Shown: positions 17,968 through 27,062 of the stretch, in pieces
Position numbering within the stretch: position 1 is the stretch's first letter
Layout: every line of letters begins with the position of its first letter
Assembly (NCBI GenBank): GCA_944321455.1
Contig: CALULI010000006.1
Location: forward strand, 186,001-250,000
DNA: 64,000 nt
Direction: 5' to 3'
Origin: an uncultured Eggerthellaceae bacterium
GTDB taxonomy: Bacteria > Actinomycetota > Coriobacteriia > Coriobacteriales > Eggerthellaceae
Program-made: the position numbers and the translations under genes
The notes under the pieces: generated by a model
The model's input: the letters and a program-made list of their open reading frames with translations, nothing else
What the model was told of the DNA's origin: nothing
Database searches by the model: none

Positions 17968-17999
17968 TTGACTGGCATCAAAGTATTGCCCGTTATAAT
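17968..17999 (+). promoter_or_regulatory. Candidate promoter of the universal stress protein gene
   Basis: TTGACT at 17968 and a perfect TATAAT at 17994; the 20-bp spacer is longer than usual. About 40 bp before the start at 18038. Confidence 0.45.
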
Positions 18000-18037
18000 A
18001 AGAACAGACAAAACAACACCTGAGGGGGCGATCCATA

Positions 18038-18514
18038 ATGGGATACACAAACGTTTTGGTTCCCTACGATGAATCGGAGCATGCTCGCAACGCACTGCGC
18101 GAAGCTATTAAAGTCGTAAACAACAGTCCTGATGCAACCATTACTATTGTTGAGGTTTCTGCACCACCGCAAGACTTGGTGCTCAGCAGCATTAACAAGA
18201 GCGGTTTTGGCATGGGCTCTTCCCTTGTTCCTAAGGACGAATTCGCCAAGGTAATGGAGTCACGCACCGAAGAAGGTGACGAAGAACTTCGCAAGGATAT
18301 TGCCGATATTGTGGTGAACTTCCCCGGAACGGTAAATGTGCAGTTAACCTACGGCATCTATACCGTGGAAACCATCATTGATGCTGCAAAGCACAACGGG
18401 TGCGAACTGATTGTTATGGGATCGCGCGGACTGGGCGCTATTCGCGGCATGATTGGCAGCGTTAGCTATGGCGTGTTGCGCGAATCTGAAGTTCCTGTCC
18501 TCATTACTAAATAA
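18038..18514 (+). CDS. Universal stress protein (UspA family)
   Basis: A 158-residue single-domain Usp. N-terminal NVLVPYDESEHARNAL carries the ATP-ribose Asp, and the C-terminal nucleotide loop VMGSRGLGAIRGMIGSVSYGVL is intact (G-2X-G-9X-G-S/T type), so ATP binding is expected. The ATG follows a GAGGGGG site. It is divergent from the his operon. A second, clearly related copy is at 50568-51044 and a more distant one at 27553-27990. The physiological role of such proteins is stress tolerance, but no specific trigger can be inferred. Confidence 0.93.
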   Translation: MGYTNVLVPYDESEHARNALREAIKVVNNSPDATITIVEVSAPPQDLVLSSINKSGFGMGSSLVPKDEFAKVMESRTEEGDEELRKDIADIVVNFPGTVNVQLTYGIYTVETIIDAAKHNGCELIVMGSRGLGAIRGMIGSVSYGVLRESEVPVLITK

Positions 18515-18607
18515 CATGTAAAATTACTTCACCCGCACATGACGAGGCACCTCTGCGTGCCTCGTGTTATGTATAGCCCCTTCGTTAAAGAAAGAGTGTT
18601 TATATCT

Positions 18608-19654
18608 ATGAGCAACGACAGCTATGAAGCAAGCCGCAAGCGCAGCGATGAAGTAACGGCTGATCTTTCGGTTCATCCTGAAAAATACCTCATGCTCACG
18701 GGTGACCGCCCAACTGGCCGCCTTCACATGGGACACTATTTTGGCACCATCAAAGAGCGCGTTGCCCTTCAAAATCAGGGAATTACCACGCGCATTGTTA
18801 TTGCGGACTATCAGGTAATCACCGACCGTGACACCACCGAGCATATCCAGGACAACGTCTTCAACATGGTGGTTGACTACATGGCTTGCGGTATTGATCC
18901 TGAAAAAACGCTGATCTTTACCCATTCGGCTGTTCCTGCCTTAAACCAGCTCATGCTTCCTTTCCTGTCTTTGGTAAGCGAATCTGAACTTGAGCGTAAC
19001 CCTACCGTTAAGGCTGAAATGGAAGCATCGGGTCATGCGCTGACGGGCCTTCTTTTGACCTACCCCGTTCATCAGGCATGTGACATCTTGTTCTGTAAGG
19101 GCAACATTGTTCCTGTTGGCAAAGACCAGCTGCCTCATATTGAAATCACGCGCCAGATTGCTCGCCGTTTCAACGAACGCTATGCACCGGTGTTCCCTGA
19201 GCCGATAGGTCTGCTCAATGATGCTCCTGAAATTCCTGGTCTTGATGGTCGCAAGATGTCAAAGAGCTACGGCAACGCTATTAGCCTTGCCTTTACCGAA
19301 GAAGAAACAGCCAAGCTGATCAAGAAGTCCAAGACGGACTCTGAGCGCATGATTACCTTCGATAAGGAAAATCGTCCTGGTGTTTCGGCGCTGCTTACCA
19401 CCGCAGCATTGTGCACGGGCCGCAGCGAAGTTGAAATTGCTGAAGAAATTGGCAATGACGGCGCTGGTGCTTTGAAGAAATACGTCACCGAAAGCGTTAA
19501 CGCCTATCTTGCTCCTATTCGTGAGCGCCGCCGTGAACTGAGTGAGCAGAAGTCATACGTTCAGGAAGTTCTCCACGAAGGCAATCGCCTTGCAAACGAA
19601 ATTGCTAATGCCACTCTTGATGAAGTACGCGAAGCTATGAACATGGTGTACTAA
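18608..19654 (+). CDS. trpS: Tryptophan-tRNA ligase
   Basis: Class I synthetase charging tRNA-Trp, 348 residues. The start MSNDSYEASRKRS was preferred to upstream in-frame ATGs because the upstream part overlaps a stem-loop and has no family similarity; the ribosome site (AAAGAAAGAG) is weak and about 9 bp away. The HIGH-type motif is in TGDRPTGRLHMGHYFGT and the KMSKS motif in LDGRKMSKSYGN. Followed by a hairpin at 19687-19719. Confidence 0.95.
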   Translation: MSNDSYEASRKRSDEVTADLSVHPEKYLMLTGDRPTGRLHMGHYFGTIKERVALQNQGITTRIVIADYQVITDRDTTEHIQDNVFNMVVDYMACGIDPEKTLIFTHSAVPALNQLMLPFLSLVSESELERNPTVKAEMEASGHALTGLLLTYPVHQACDILFCKGNIVPVGKDQLPHIEITRQIARRFNERYAPVFPEPIGLLNDAPEIPGLDGRKMSKSYGNAISLAFTEEETAKLIKKSKTDSERMITFDKENRPGVSALLTTAALCTGRSEVEIAEEIGNDGAGALKKYVTESVNAYLAPIRERRRELSEQKSYVQEVLHEGNRLANEIANATLDEVREAMNMVY

Positions 19655-19686
19655 GCATTTCGCACACATAATGAAGGCATAGATAT

Positions 19687-19726
19687 GTGGAGGCGTCACC
19701 GTTTGAGGGGCGCCTCCACGTTCTTC
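19687..19726 (+). terminator. Terminator between convergent trpS and the MFS gene
   Basis: 9-bp GC-rich stem GTGGAGGCG / CGCCTCCAC with a 15-nt loop, followed by a weak pyrimidine tract (GTTCTTCCTC). Confidence 0.6.
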
Positions 19727-19758
19727 CTCATCGTGTTTGCATTTATGCTGCTGAAAAA

Positions 19759-20925
19759 TTACGCATGGTTGTTTGGCACAACAGCAATGCGCCAAACAAC
19801 GCACGCGATGCCAAGCACTAAAAAGATCAATGAACCCATAAGCGAAAAGTGGGTACCTAAAAGCGTAATGAAAGCACCGCACAATGCAGTTGCAACGGTT
19901 GTACCCAGATTTGCTGCCGTCAAATACAACCCATTGCTAAAGTCAGGTGCTTCAGGAGCAGAACGAGCTACCAAGAATTGATTGGCATTATTAACAACAC
20001 CTGCCACAATACCCAACACGAAAATCGTTATAAACGTAGCAACTTCACAGGCTCCTACCGCAAACAAGACAGCGTAGAGCACAACCAGCACGCAAGGTGC
20101 CAGCACTATAGTAAGGCGTGGGTTTTTCGCAAGGGCATGCCCCGAAACAACATTGCCAACAATATTCATTGCACCATAGATCAGCAACGCCGCACTTACC
20201 GCAAAGGCTCCCATGTGAGACACTACCCCGAAATAATCAGCCATATAGCTGTAGAAACCAAACATGGCACCGTTCAAGAAAATCGTTACAAATAGTGATG
20301 CCCACAACACAGGCTTTTTCAAAATAGCAATTTGCCTGCCGTAGGTCATACCTTTTTCAACAGGCAGAGAGGGCACCAGAAAAATCGTCGCAATGAATAC
20401 CGCAATAGTCACAACAGCGAAGAAACTCAGTGATGCCTGCAGCATGGCAACACTCGCCAAAAAACTGGCAATAGGAACACCGAGCACCATTCCTGCCGAC
20501 ACGCCGACAAATACTCGTGATGATGCCTGCGCGGATTCTGCTTCTGTGCGACCTGTCTGCGCCGCTACCGCAAGCGCCATCGACACATAGAGCGGATGAA
20601 AAGCAGCGGGCGCTATGCGTGTTACCATCAAACATTCGAACGTTGGTGCAACAATGGCCGCCATGTTACACAGCGAAAAAACACCAAGCGCAAGCAGCAT
20701 AACGGTCTTTCGGTTCATCTTCGAAAACAACAGGGGCATCGTAGGACCCGCTAGCGCTACCACCAAGGCAAAGCCACTTACAAGCCAGCCTGCCGTTGGA
20801 ATGCTTACGCTGAAATGCTCCGATACTTGCGGAATAATGCCTACGACACCCATTTCGGTGTTGAGAATACCGAATACGCCAACCGCCAAAATGAACACTA
20901 AAAGGCCGTTGTTTGTTCTTGCCAT
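19759..20925 (-). CDS. MFS transporter, DHA1-type (putative drug or metabolite exporter)
   Basis: A 388-residue protein with about 12 predicted membrane helices, as in the AraJ/YdhP/Bmr-like branch of the major facilitator family. Seen: helix 1 with VFGILNTEMGVVGIIPQVSEHFSV and the helix 2-3 region SGFALVVALAGPTMPLLFSKMNRKTVMLL, the counterpart of MFS motif A; helix 5 has AGMVLGVPIASFLA, the motif C region of antiporters. This supports proton-driven export; the substrate is not predictable. A GGGGGCG site precedes the ATG. Stands alone. Confidence 0.88.
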   Translation of the reverse strand: MARTNNGLLVFILAVGVFGILNTEMGVVGIIPQVSEHFSVSIPTAGWLVSGFALVVALAGPTMPLLFSKMNRKTVMLLALGVFSLCNMAAIVAPTFECLMVTRIAPAAFHPLYVSMALAVAAQTGRTEAESAQASSRVFVGVSAGMVLGVPIASFLASVAMLQASLSFFAVVTIAVFIATIFLVPSLPVEKGMTYGRQIAILKKPVLWASLFVTIFLNGAMFGFYSYMADYFGVVSHMGAFAVSAALLIYGAMNIVGNVVSGHALAKNPRLTIVLAPCVLVVLYAVLFAVGACEVATFITIFVLGIVAGVVNNANQFLVARSAPEAPDFSNGLYLTAANLGTTVATALCGAFITLLGTHFSLMGSLIFLVLGIACVVWRIAVVPNNHA

Positions 20926-21073
20926 AGCGCCCCCTTTTCCATCAGGGCAACTTGCTTTTTACTGCGCCCCATCGCGTTAAATAACACGATTGTAAAAAGG
21001 AGTCTTAGCTATGTCTAAAGCCTATAAAGTATGAATACCTATAAACAATTGGCATGGGTTATGACTTTCGGGC

Positions 21074-22519
21074 TTAGAACCCTAACCACAGCTGAATCTT
21101 GGGAATCCAACCCATCACGAAGATGACAATAATCAACACGGGAATGCCAAACTTTACCCAACAATAGGCCCACTTCGGAAACGATATGCCCTTGCCCTTG
21201 TCAGCTTCGACAACAAACTTATCCCAGCCCCAACCGCGCTTGCTCATACAGAACAGAACAAAGATCAGGCCACCTAATACTAAGAAGTTGTTAGAAACCA
21301 AGAAGTCTTCGATTGACTGAATGTCGCCAATACCAGGAATGGTAATGCCCGACAAAACGCTGAAGCCCAGTACACATGGCATAGAAAGTACCAGCAAGGC
21401 AGGAGCCGCAATAGCAATAGAGCGGCGGCGGGTGATATTCCATTCATCCATCATGAAGCGCAGGATATTTTCGAATACCGCAATAACCGTTGAAAGGGCT
21501 GCAAACGCCAAGAACAGGAAGAACAGAGCGCCCCATACCTGACCAAACGGCATCTGAATAAACACATGAGGAAGAGTAATAAACACCAGACTTGGACCAG
21601 CATCAGGATTTACGCCATAAGCAAAACAAGCAGGGAAAATAATCAGGCCTGCCATAATGGCAACCAGCGTATCCAACCCTGCGATGTTGAGCGCTTCGCC
21701 CGTGAGCTTTCGGTCGCGTCCGATATAGCTACCAAAAATTGACATGGAGCCTGCACCAATTGACAGCATGAAGAATGCCTGGCTCATAGCCGCATAGACA
21801 ATTTCGCCAAAACTTGCGTTGGGATTGTTGAACAGGTTTTCAAAGTTAGGCAGCAAATAGAAGGCCAGGCCCTCTTCGCCACCTTCAAGGGTCACCGAAT
21901 GAATGCACAGCACAATCATGATGACAAAAAGCGCCGCCATCATAATCTTAGTTATGCGCTCAACGCCCTTTTGCACACCCAGGGCGCACACGCCAAAACC
22001 AAGAAGCGTTACTAAAAGCATCCAGCCTGTCAGCTCCAACGGATCGCCCGTCATGGCGCTAAAGACGCCAGGAACATCAACATCACCCGTAAACGTGCCT
22101 GCGGCCATCTTGAACAGATACGCTACCATCCAGCCACAAACCGTGGTGTAAAACGCCATCAGCAAAACATTGCCTGTGAGGGCCATCCACTTAAAGCGGT
22201 GCCATTTAGATCCGTGTGGCTCAAGTGCATCGAAGCTTCGTGCAACTGATCGATAGCTTGCACGACCCACAGAAAATTCCATGACAAGAATGGGGATGCC
22301 CAATACAACAAGGAAGAACAGGATAAGCAACACAAACGCTGCGCCGCCGTATTCGCCCGTAATATAAGGAAAGCGCCAAATGTTACCTAAACCAATGGCG
22401 CATCCCGCGCTGATAAGAATAAAGCCTAAGCGGCTTGAAAATCCCTCACGTCCTGCAGGAACACCTTCGCCTGTTTTTGATGCGGCGCTGTCCTGATTAG
22501 CGTTTTGTTGTTCGGCCAT
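21074..22519 (-). CDS. Sodium-dependent amino acid/neurotransmitter symporter family (NSS) transporter
   Basis: A 481-residue LeuT-fold transporter with about 11-12 membrane helices. The diagnostic first helix is FILISAGCAIGLGNIWRFPYITGEYGGAAFVLLILFF, including the unwound substrate/Na+ region. Other landmarks are VMEFSVGRASYRS, the helix 6 region AMSQAFFMLSIGAGSMSIFGSYIG, and LAALSTVIAVFENILRFMMDEW (helix 8). Bacterial members import amino acids such as tryptophan, leucine or tyrosine, so an amino acid is the likely substrate. The ATG has AAAGG upstream. The 375-bp upstream region carries an 18-bp perfect palindrome and three CTATCATTTT repeats. Confidence 0.93.
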   Translation of the reverse strand: MAEQQNANQDSAASKTGEGVPAGREGFSSRLGFILISAGCAIGLGNIWRFPYITGEYGGAAFVLLILFFLVVLGIPILVMEFSVGRASYRSVARSFDALEPHGSKWHRFKWMALTGNVLLMAFYTTVCGWMVAYLFKMAAGTFTGDVDVPGVFSAMTGDPLELTGWMLLVTLLGFGVCALGVQKGVERITKIMMAALFVIMIVLCIHSVTLEGGEEGLAFYLLPNFENLFNNPNASFGEIVYAAMSQAFFMLSIGAGSMSIFGSYIGRDRKLTGEALNIAGLDTLVAIMAGLIIFPACFAYGVNPDAGPSLVFITLPHVFIQMPFGQVWGALFFLFLAFAALSTVIAVFENILRFMMDEWNITRRRSIAIAAPALLVLSMPCVLGFSVLSGITIPGIGDIQSIEDFLVSNNFLVLGGLIFVLFCMSKRGWGWDKFVVEADKGKGISFPKWAYCWVKFGIPVLIIVIFVMGWIPKIQLWLGF

Positions 22520-22661
22520 AAAGCCAGCCTTTCAGCTCTTTATCACTACAAACGCAATATAATACGCCTAATTTCTGCGCAGGACGCCACAATCTTTTAA
22601 CGCCCCTCTTCCTGAAACAGCGGCACGCGCCCATAAAGAAAATCTTCGAGCGAGGTGCTGT

Positions 22662-22714
22662 CTATCATTTTGATAGGTATACCTATCATTTTTTATTCGC
22701 AAACCTATCATTTT
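22662..22714. promoter_or_regulatory. Perfect 18-bp palindrome and CTATCATTTT repeats upstream of the NSS gene
   Basis: TGATAGGTATACCTATCA at 22671-22688 is a perfect palindrome. CTATCATTTT occurs three times in this stretch (22662, 22682, 22704), the first pairing with TGATAG. It lies 150-190 bp upstream of the leftward NSS start. Most likely a regulator-binding array. The rest of the 375-bp gap (22520-22894) holds only the gat terminator; I see no gene in it. Confidence 0.6.
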
Positions 22715-22800
22715 GGATCATAGGCTGCCCGCCTGAACCCAATCCCGTTTCAAATGTTGTCGATTTTTTTACCCGTTTAGCAGCACTACCCCAACACACA

Positions 22801-22838
22801 AAAGCTCCCTATCAGGATTGTTTATCCTGATAGGGAGC
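22801..22838 (-). terminator. Terminator of the gatCAB operon
   Basis: 15-bp perfect stem GCTCCCTATCAGGAT / ATCCTGATAGGGAGC, 5-nt loop; on the minus strand it ends in TTTTGTGTG. About 57 bp after the gatB stop. Confidence 0.9.
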
Positions 22839-22894
22839 CACAACTCACTATGTATAGTCGCTTTCGCTAGGTAATAAGCAACCAAGAAACCTTT

Positions 22895-24481
22895 TTAATC
22901 GCCGAGCTTCTGCGTAAGCAGCTGATTGATAACTTTAGGGTTGCCTTGGCCTTTCGTCTCCTTCATGCACTGACCAACGAAGAAGCCAAGCAAGCCTTTC
23001 TTGCCGCCCTTATACTGTTCTACCTTGTCAGGGTTTTCTGCCAAAACCTTATCAACGACCACTTCGATAGCGCCCGTGTCAGACACCTGCTTCATGCCAC
23101 GTTCGTCCACAATAGCGGCAGGATCTTTGTCCTCTTCCAGCACAGCAGTAAACACCTGCTTTGCCTGCTTGGATGAAATGGTGTCATCAGCCAGCAGTTT
23201 CACCAGTTCAACCGCACGTTCAGGTGTCAGAGGCGACGTTGGCAAGTCGAAGAATTCATCAGCGTTCATGTGAGCGGTGATGTCATTGATGATCAGGTTA
23301 GCAAGAGGCTTTGCTAAATCGCCCTGGGTCAAATCCATGCATGCTTCAAAGAAGTTTGCGGTCACACGATGGTCAACCAAGTGGCGGGCGTCGTAGGCCG
23401 AAAGACCATACGTATCGGCATAGCGCTGAGCTTTTTCATCAGGAAGTTCAGGCAGCTTAGCGCGAACACGGTTGATAAATTCATCACTCAAATCATACGG
23501 CGCCAGGTCAGGCTCAGGGAACAGACGATAGTCATCAGCCGTTTCCTTAACACGCATCACAATGGTGCGCTTCTTGGAAGGGTCCCAATGGCGCGTTTCC
23601 TGATAGATAATGCCGCCTTCTTCAAGTACTTCAGCCTGACGGCAGATCTCATAAGCCAAACCATCATGAAGGTTCTTGAAGCTGTTCATATTCTTGAGTT
23701 CTGTCTTGGTGCCGAATTCTTTCGTACCACGACGGCGCAAGCTGACGTTGCCGTCACAACGCAGACTTCCCTCTTCCATCGAGCAGTCAGAAATACCAAT
23801 AGCAAGATAAATCTGGCGCAGCTTCTGCATGAACAGACGCGCTTCTTCAGGGGTGCGCAGATCAGGTTCGGTAACCAGCTCGATCAGCGGCGTGCCAGCG
23901 CGGTTGTAGTCAACCAGCGAATGGGTAGCGCCTGCAATGCGGCCTTCGCCACCACCAACGTGGACCATCTTGCCTGCGTCTTCCTCCATATGGATACGCG
24001 TAATGCCAACGTGAGCCACATACCCATCTTCGGTACGCGTTACGTTTGCTGCTGTCGAATCAGCAGCACCCGTCTCACCTGGCTTCAAATTGCCCAGATC
24101 AATGCGCTCCTTAGCGCCTACACCATCCACTTCCAAGTCCAAGTGGCCGCGCATACAGAATGCGATAGGGCCCTGCGTGGTCTGGAAGTTTTTGGACATG
24201 TCAGGGTACATGTAATTTTTACGATAGAACATTGAATGCTTTTCAATGTCGCAATTAGTTGCCAAACCTGCCAACACAATTGATTCAATAGCTGCCTTGT
24301 TAGGCACAGGCAAAGCACCTGGCAGGCCAAGACAAACAGGGCAGGTATGAGTGTTAGGATCGGCACCAAATTCTAGCTTGCAGCCACAAAACATCTTGGT
24401 GGTAAGCGTGGTTAATTCGGCGTGAACCTCCAGGCCAATAACCGCTTCCCAATCCTGTAATACTTCTTCAAGTTTGCGCAT
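22895..24481 (-). CDS. gatB: Asp-tRNA(Asn)/Glu-tRNA(Gln) amidotransferase subunit B
   Basis: Kinase/transfer subunit of GatCAB, which activates the side chain of mischarged Glu-tRNA(Gln) or Asp-tRNA(Asn) for amidation. Start MRKLEEVLQDWEAVIGLEVHAEL gives 528 residues, somewhat longer than common GatB. Landmarks: EVHAELTTLTTKMFCGC, THTCPVCLGLPGALPVPN (zinc cysteines), DYNRAGTPLIELVTEPD, EEGSLRCDGNVS. The C-terminal third is the helical plus YqeY-like tail region. The ATG lies one base after the gatA stop. Confidence 0.96.
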   Translation of the reverse strand: MRKLEEVLQDWEAVIGLEVHAELTTLTTKMFCGCKLEFGADPNTHTCPVCLGLPGALPVPNKAAIESIVLAGLATNCDIEKHSMFYRKNYMYPDMSKNFQTTQGPIAFCMRGHLDLEVDGVGAKERIDLGNLKPGETGAADSTAANVTRTEDGYVAHVGITRIHMEEDAGKMVHVGGGEGRIAGATHSLVDYNRAGTPLIELVTEPDLRTPEEARLFMQKLRQIYLAIGISDCSMEEGSLRCDGNVSLRRRGTKEFGTKTELKNMNSFKNLHDGLAYEICRQAEVLEEGGIIYQETRHWDPSKKRTIVMRVKETADDYRLFPEPDLAPYDLSDEFINRVRAKLPELPDEKAQRYADTYGLSAYDARHLVDHRVTANFFEACMDLTQGDLAKPLANLIINDITAHMNADEFFDLPTSPLTPERAVELVKLLADDTISSKQAKQVFTAVLEEDKDPAAIVDERGMKQVSDTGAIEVVVDKVLAENPDKVEQYKGGKKGLLGFFVGQCMKETKGQGNPKVINQLLTQKLGD

Positions 24482-24482
24482 C

Positions 24483-25964
24483 TTATGCACCTGCCTTTTC
24501 GAAATCAGGAGCAACGCAAGCGCTGCCGTAAACCGTTTCCAACGCAGCTGCAGCGCGGAACATATTTTCATCTTTAAATGCAGGGCAAATCAGCTGCGCA
24601 CCAATAGGCAAATGAGAATCATTGCCCAAACCAACGGGAACATTCATGCCGCCGTTGCCTGCAATGTTGATTGGAATAGTAAACGTATCAGAAAGATACA
24701 TAGCCGTTGGGTCCTTCACTTCGCCCAACTTAAAGGCGGTATAAGGGCTGGTAGGCATCAAGATGCAGTCACACTTTTCGTACGCACGAACATAGTCTTG
24801 CGTGATAAGCGTACGAATCTGCTGTGCTGGATAGTAGTACGTGTCATAGACGCCCGAAGACAGCAAATAGCTGCCCAGCATAACGCGGCGACGAACTTCA
24901 GGGCCAAAGCCAACCGAACGGCTGGCTTCATACTGACCGTTCAAATCCTTATGACCAGGATCGCGATAACCGTAGCGAACCGAATCAAAGCGCGCCAAGT
25001 TTGAGAATGCTTCACAAGGACCTAAGACATAGTAAGCACTCAGCGAAGCATGAACATTAGGAAGCTCAATTTCGACAATTTCAGCACCCATGTTCTTCAG
25101 TTCATTCATGACTTCATTGAGCTTGTCACGAACCTCATCGTCCATGCCTTCGCCTTCCATAAATTCTGGAATGACGCCAATGCGCATGCCCTTAACGCCT
25201 TCAGCAAGGTTGGCGGTAAAGTCCGTATCAATATGCTGGCTGGTGCAATCAAGCGGATCGCGGCCAGAAATAGCATTGAGCGCAATAGCCGCATCCTCAA
25301 CAGAGCGAGCAAGCGGTCCTACCTGGTCAAGAGAGCTTGCAAACGCAACCACGCCGTAGCGGGAAACAACTCCATAGGTAGGTTTAACGCCGACCACACC
25401 GCAGAAGCTGCCTGGCTGGCGAATAGATCCGCCCGTGTCAGAACCAAGAGTGACCGTAGCAAGACCCGCTGCCACAGAAGCAGCCGATCCACCCGAAGAA
25501 CCACCAGGAACGCGGTCGGTATCCCAGGGGTTGCGGGTAGGCCCGAAAGCAGAAGATTCAGTAGAGCCACCAAACGCAAATTCGTCCATATTCAGCTTGC
25601 CCAGCACAATAGCGCCCTGATCAAGCATGTTCTGAACGCACGTTGCGGTGTAGGGCGAAACATAGGATTCCAGCATACGCGAAGCGCAGGTGGTATGCGT
25701 GCCCTTTAAATTCAGATTGTCTTTAAGCGCAACGGGAATACCTGCCAAAATGCCCAGATCATCATAGGCGCCTGCCTGAATAGCAGCATCCACTTCTTTT
25801 GCCTGGGAAAGCGCGCTATCCTTCGTTACCTCCAAATAGGAGTGAATCTTAGGGTCGAGCGCCTCAATGCGACCAAGCATGGCCTGGGTCAGTTCGGTTG
25901 CGGAAAATTCCTTTGAACGAAGACCACGACGAAGATCAGCAATTCCTAAGGTATGCAAATCCAT
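24483..25964 (-). CDS. gatA: Asp-tRNA(Asn)/Glu-tRNA(Gln) amidotransferase subunit A
   Basis: Amidase-signature glutaminase that supplies ammonia to GatB. It has 493 residues, the usual length. The Ser-cisSer-Lys triad is complete: Lys81 in PVALKDNLNLKG, Ser156 in PGGSSGGSAAS, Ser180 in GSDTGGSIRQPGSF. Its ATG overlaps the gatC stop by one base (TAATG), and gatB follows after one base, so the three genes form a tightly coupled operon. Confidence 0.97.
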   Translation of the reverse strand: MDLHTLGIADLRRGLRSKEFSATELTQAMLGRIEALDPKIHSYLEVTKDSALSQAKEVDAAIQAGAYDDLGILAGIPVALKDNLNLKGTHTTCASRMLESYVSPYTATCVQNMLDQGAIVLGKLNMDEFAFGGSTESSAFGPTRNPWDTDRVPGGSSGGSAASVAAGLATVTLGSDTGGSIRQPGSFCGVVGVKPTYGVVSRYGVVAFASSLDQVGPLARSVEDAAIALNAISGRDPLDCTSQHIDTDFTANLAEGVKGMRIGVIPEFMEGEGMDDEVRDKLNEVMNELKNMGAEIVEIELPNVHASLSAYYVLGPCEAFSNLARFDSVRYGYRDPGHKDLNGQYEASRSVGFGPEVRRRVMLGSYLLSSGVYDTYYYPAQQIRTLITQDYVRAYEKCDCILMPTSPYTAFKLGEVKDPTAMYLSDTFTIPINIAGNGGMNVPVGLGNDSHLPIGAQLICPAFKDENMFRAAAALETVYGSACVAPDFEKAGA

Positions 25965-26272
25965 TACTGATCACCTCCACCCAAAATGGAAGGAATCAAG
26001 AAATAGCCATCCTGTTGGGCAGGAGCATTTTCAAGTGCTTGTTCCTGCGTGAAGCCCTGTACCTCAACATCTTCGCGCATCACATTCGAAAGGCTGCCGA
26101 TAGGATGAAACGTGGGCTCTACGCCTTCCAGGTCGTATTCCGTGATGGGCTTGAGCATTTCTATCGTGTTGTTAAGATCTTTCGTCATTTGCGGTATTTC
26201 TTCATCGGTAAGCCCGATGGAGGTATACGCCGCAATGTCGCGAACATCTTTTTCGGTTAAGTATTCGGTCAT
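25964..26272 (-). CDS. gatC: Asp-tRNA(Asn)/Glu-tRNA(Gln) amidotransferase subunit C
   Basis: Small belt subunit that wraps GatA and GatB. The chosen start is MTEYLTEKDVRDIA (102 residues); an in-frame GTG four codons upstream lies inside the GGAGG ribosome site, so it is not used. Typical features: N-terminal LTEKDVRDIAAYTSIGLTDEEI helix pair and the C-terminal MREDVEVQGFTQEQALENAP. First gene of gatCAB. Confidence 0.94.
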   Translation of the reverse strand: MTEYLTEKDVRDIAAYTSIGLTDEEIPQMTKDLNNTIEMLKPITEYDLEGVEPTFHPIGSLSNVMREDVEVQGFTQEQALENAPAQQDGYFLIPSILGGGDQ

Positions 26273-26480
26273 GTACGCCTCCACAAACGGTTAGTTTGAA
26301 GCATCATCATAGCTGATCTGCTCTGTCCCTATCAAAGTTATGATACCTTCTGCATTATCGCTTGATCGGTTTGCTCAAATCAACGCTATCATGAAAAATC
26401 ACGAGCAAAACAAGATGAAAAGCCGCAAACCGCGCAAAGCAACAGCTTGGCGAAACTACTAAAACGAATAAGGGGCACTC

Positions 26481-27062
26481 ATGAACTTTAACAACATAGA
26501 ATTCAAGGGATCCTATGGCGTTTCAACACAAATCCCCGCTTCCAAGCGCCCTGAGGTGTCCTTTGTTGGTCGCTCAAACGTGGGCAAATCATCCCTTATA
26601 AATAAGTTACTCAATCGCAAGCAACTTGCGCGCGTATCGTCCATGCCAGGCAAAACCAGCACCATCAATTTCTTTGGCAACAACGACATTGATTTTGTGG
26701 ACCTGCCAGGATACGGCTACGCAAAGGTGGCGAAATCAGAAAAGGGCCGCTGGTCTGAATTGATCAACGGATACTTTGACCAGTATCGTTTTTATGCCCT
26801 GGTTCTTTCGTTAATTGACATTCGCCACCCTGCCACGGCTCTTGACGAACAGATGGTTGAATTTTTGCGCGCCTGCGAACTCCCCTTCTGCATTGTGCTT
26901 ACCAAAGCGGACAAGGTTAGCCGCAATGTGGCCAATCAACAAAAAGCGGCCATTCGCAAGCAGCTTCACTTAGATGATTCAATCCCTATGGTTGTCTGTT
27001 CATCATCAAAAGGCACGGGCTTTGATGAACTGCGCCGCGTTATTGAAAAGGCATGCCAATGA
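26481..27062 (+). CDS. engB: Ribosome biogenesis GTPase EngB/YsxC
   Basis: TRAFAC GTPase needed for 50S subunit assembly. The 193 residues carry all G motifs: G1 GRSNVGKSS (about 31-39), G2 SSMPGKTSTINFF, G3 DLPGYGYAKV, G4 TKADK, G5 CSSSKGTG. Its stop overlaps the rnhA ATG (ATGA), so the two are co-translated. It is divergent from gatC; a possible 15-codon reading frame (26415-26462) precedes it but cannot be supported as a gene. Confidence 0.95.
   Translation: MNFNNIEFKGSYGVSTQIPASKRPEVSFVGRSNVGKSSLINKLLNRKQLARVSSMPGKTSTINFFGNNDIDFVDLPGYGYAKVAKSEKGRWSELINGYFDQYRFYALVLSLIDIRHPATALDEQMVEFLRACELPFCIVLTKADKVSRNVANQQKAAIRKQLHLDDSIPMVVCSSSKGTGFDELRRVIEKACQ

Noticed and set aside
18542-18565. Terminator between the first Usp gene and trpS
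   Set aside because: A 9-bp stem ACGAGGCAC / GTGCCTCGT exists but is followed by GTTATGT rather than a T-run, so termination is not supported.
26415-26462. 15-codon leader peptide before engB (MKSRKPRKATAWRNY)
   Set aside because: No clear ribosome site, no attenuator hairpin and no runs of a regulatory amino acid.
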